Source: Temnothorax longispinosus
Lineage: Eukaryota > Arthropoda > Insecta > Hymenoptera > Formicidae
NCBI RefSeq assembly: GCF_030848805.1
Contig: NC_092368.1
Location: 8,874,122-8,938,121 of the forward strand
DNA length: 64,000 bases
Direction of reading: 5' to 3'
Shown: piece after piece, positions 63,001 to 64,000 of the stretch
Position numbering within the stretch: position 1 is the first letter of the stretch
Layout of the letters: the number at the start of each line of letters is the position of its first letter
Notes under the pieces: generated by a model
Seen by the model: only the letters and a program-made list of their open reading frames with translations
Databases searched by the model: none
What the model was told of the DNA's origin: nothing
Translations under genes and position numbers: made by a program

Positions 63001-64000
63001 GATGATCGGAATACGACGTTAAATCAACCAAACAAGTGGAACACGCGCGCAGGATTGGGGGTTCACGTGAACTCAAAGCAACGACAACTCAACTCAGCAC
63101 GAAATGTCGACAAACACTAGAGAACAGAAAGCTTCGACTTTGGAATGCCAGAAAAACAACACAACTGTTCCGCTCGCCAAGGTGACGAATAACGGATGGC
63201 TCGATTCGGATTCCTACGCGAAGACACGATATTCCCGATAGAATGTTTTTCAAACACGATATAATAGCGCAATCAAAATGACAAGTTAATCGCAAGAGCC
63301 AATGGCGAATGCAAGAAAAGGGTGTCAAATGCAGTGTAGAGCTAGCAAGGAAGAGGGTTGCAAGGGATGTACAAAAATAAGAAAATAGTTGTATCAGCGA
63401 TCAAAATTATCAATTAGATTGGCACAGGTGCCCGGTTGCGACGAGAAATGCACTCAAGTATTTGTTCAGATTAAGTTTTCAGCAATACATGTTGCGCGCG
63501 GAGCTACGACACGAGCAGCGTATACGACATGAGCAGTATACACATGACACGAGCAATAATCCACGACATGAGCATCAATTACGCCAACTTCTTTTGCAAT
63601 TGTGATTATAATTGTAGTTATACTCTTTAATAAGATTACCTTGAGTGCTACAATATTCTATACCGGGAACCAGTGCCGACGAACAGTATATTCGATCGGT
63701 GGCAATTATGTTTGCGAGAATTCCAACGATCGAATATATTCAGTATGTGTTTTCAATATGTATTTCGAGTCTGGCCGAAACACACCCAGCAACAGCGAAA
63801 ATAATGTAGCGCGTTATTATGGAGCGCGAGCTTATGTAGAAAAAATGTGTATATACGCTGCCGGCCCGTGACCGAGCGTCAAGGCCGTCGACGGCGCGGC
63901 GAAAACGTATGGCTTGCCCGAGAATATTCGAGATCTGAATATTTCGGTTTCTATGTTAACAATGACGGGCTTTAACTAATTACCGCGTCCATTGCGCAAT
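63001..64000 (-). other. BEL/Pao 5' leader and possible LTR, running off the window
   Basis: On the minus strand this lies upstream of the start codon. Immediately before the ATG is CGTATTCCGATCATC; the leader has no long open frame. A tandem of CGACATGAGCA/ACGACACGAGCA words occurs at 63507-63575. No primer-binding site or LTR boundary could be assigned with confidence; an LTR may continue beyond 64000. Confidence 0.4.

Overview
The window is eukaryotic, AT-rich and built almost entirely of transposable elements. An insect is the best fit, and an ant or other hymenopteran is plausible. Support: an env-bearing Gypsy element, a BEL/Pao element, insect-type Helitron ends, short 80-nt introns, TTAA- and TA-flanked palindromic MITEs, and a MULE-like/protease-like gene family that I remember as common in ant genomes (recollection, not a search). 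No clearly intact host gene is visible. There is one 500-bp assembly gap at 30262-30761.

Layout. 420-496: tRNA-like module. 524-3220: a foldback element with ~970-bp terminal inverted repeats (TIRs) around a CXC-cysteine domain fragment. 4330-7040: a decayed THAP (P-like) element containing a minus-strand gene with a triplicated exon-intron unit. 7034-8617: palindromic MITEs. 8623-10079: non-autonomous Helitron-like repeat. 10080-21229: a Helitron interrupted by a TIR element, by a Ty1/Copia retrotransposon (5-bp target duplication) and by another TIR element; the Copia is itself interrupted by a GGTAA-ended foldback element (8-bp target duplication). 21230-30261: MITEs, a TTAA-flanked element, a GGGG-ended element containing an orphan 28S rRNA fragment, a hammerhead-like motif and satellites. 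31345-31793: a tRNA-like palindrome and a THAP first exon. 34133-36915: non-autonomous Helitron and two tRNA-derived SINEs. 37255-46225: minus-strand Gypsy/errantivirus-type element with gag, pol and env remnants and both LTRs. 46440-47430: GC-rich minisatellite. 47500-55110: a MULE-like/protease-like gene split by a Penelope-like element (13-bp target duplication), itself split by a second GGTAA foldback element (8-bp target duplication). 58060-63000: a minus-strand BEL/Pao polyprotein ORF, the only long uninterrupted reading frame.

How it fits together. The window records layered insertions: Helitron, then Copia, then foldback A; and host-like gene, then Penelope, then foldback B. Exact target duplications at each level give the order. 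The most interesting signal is the foldback family: within each copy the two ends match almost perfectly, but the two copies differ from each other in the same outer bases, while sharing the subterminal sequence and the 8-bp duplication length. A second theme is tRNA-like B-box modules at the centre of palindromes. Most coding regions are broken by stops and frameshifts; they are described as remnants.
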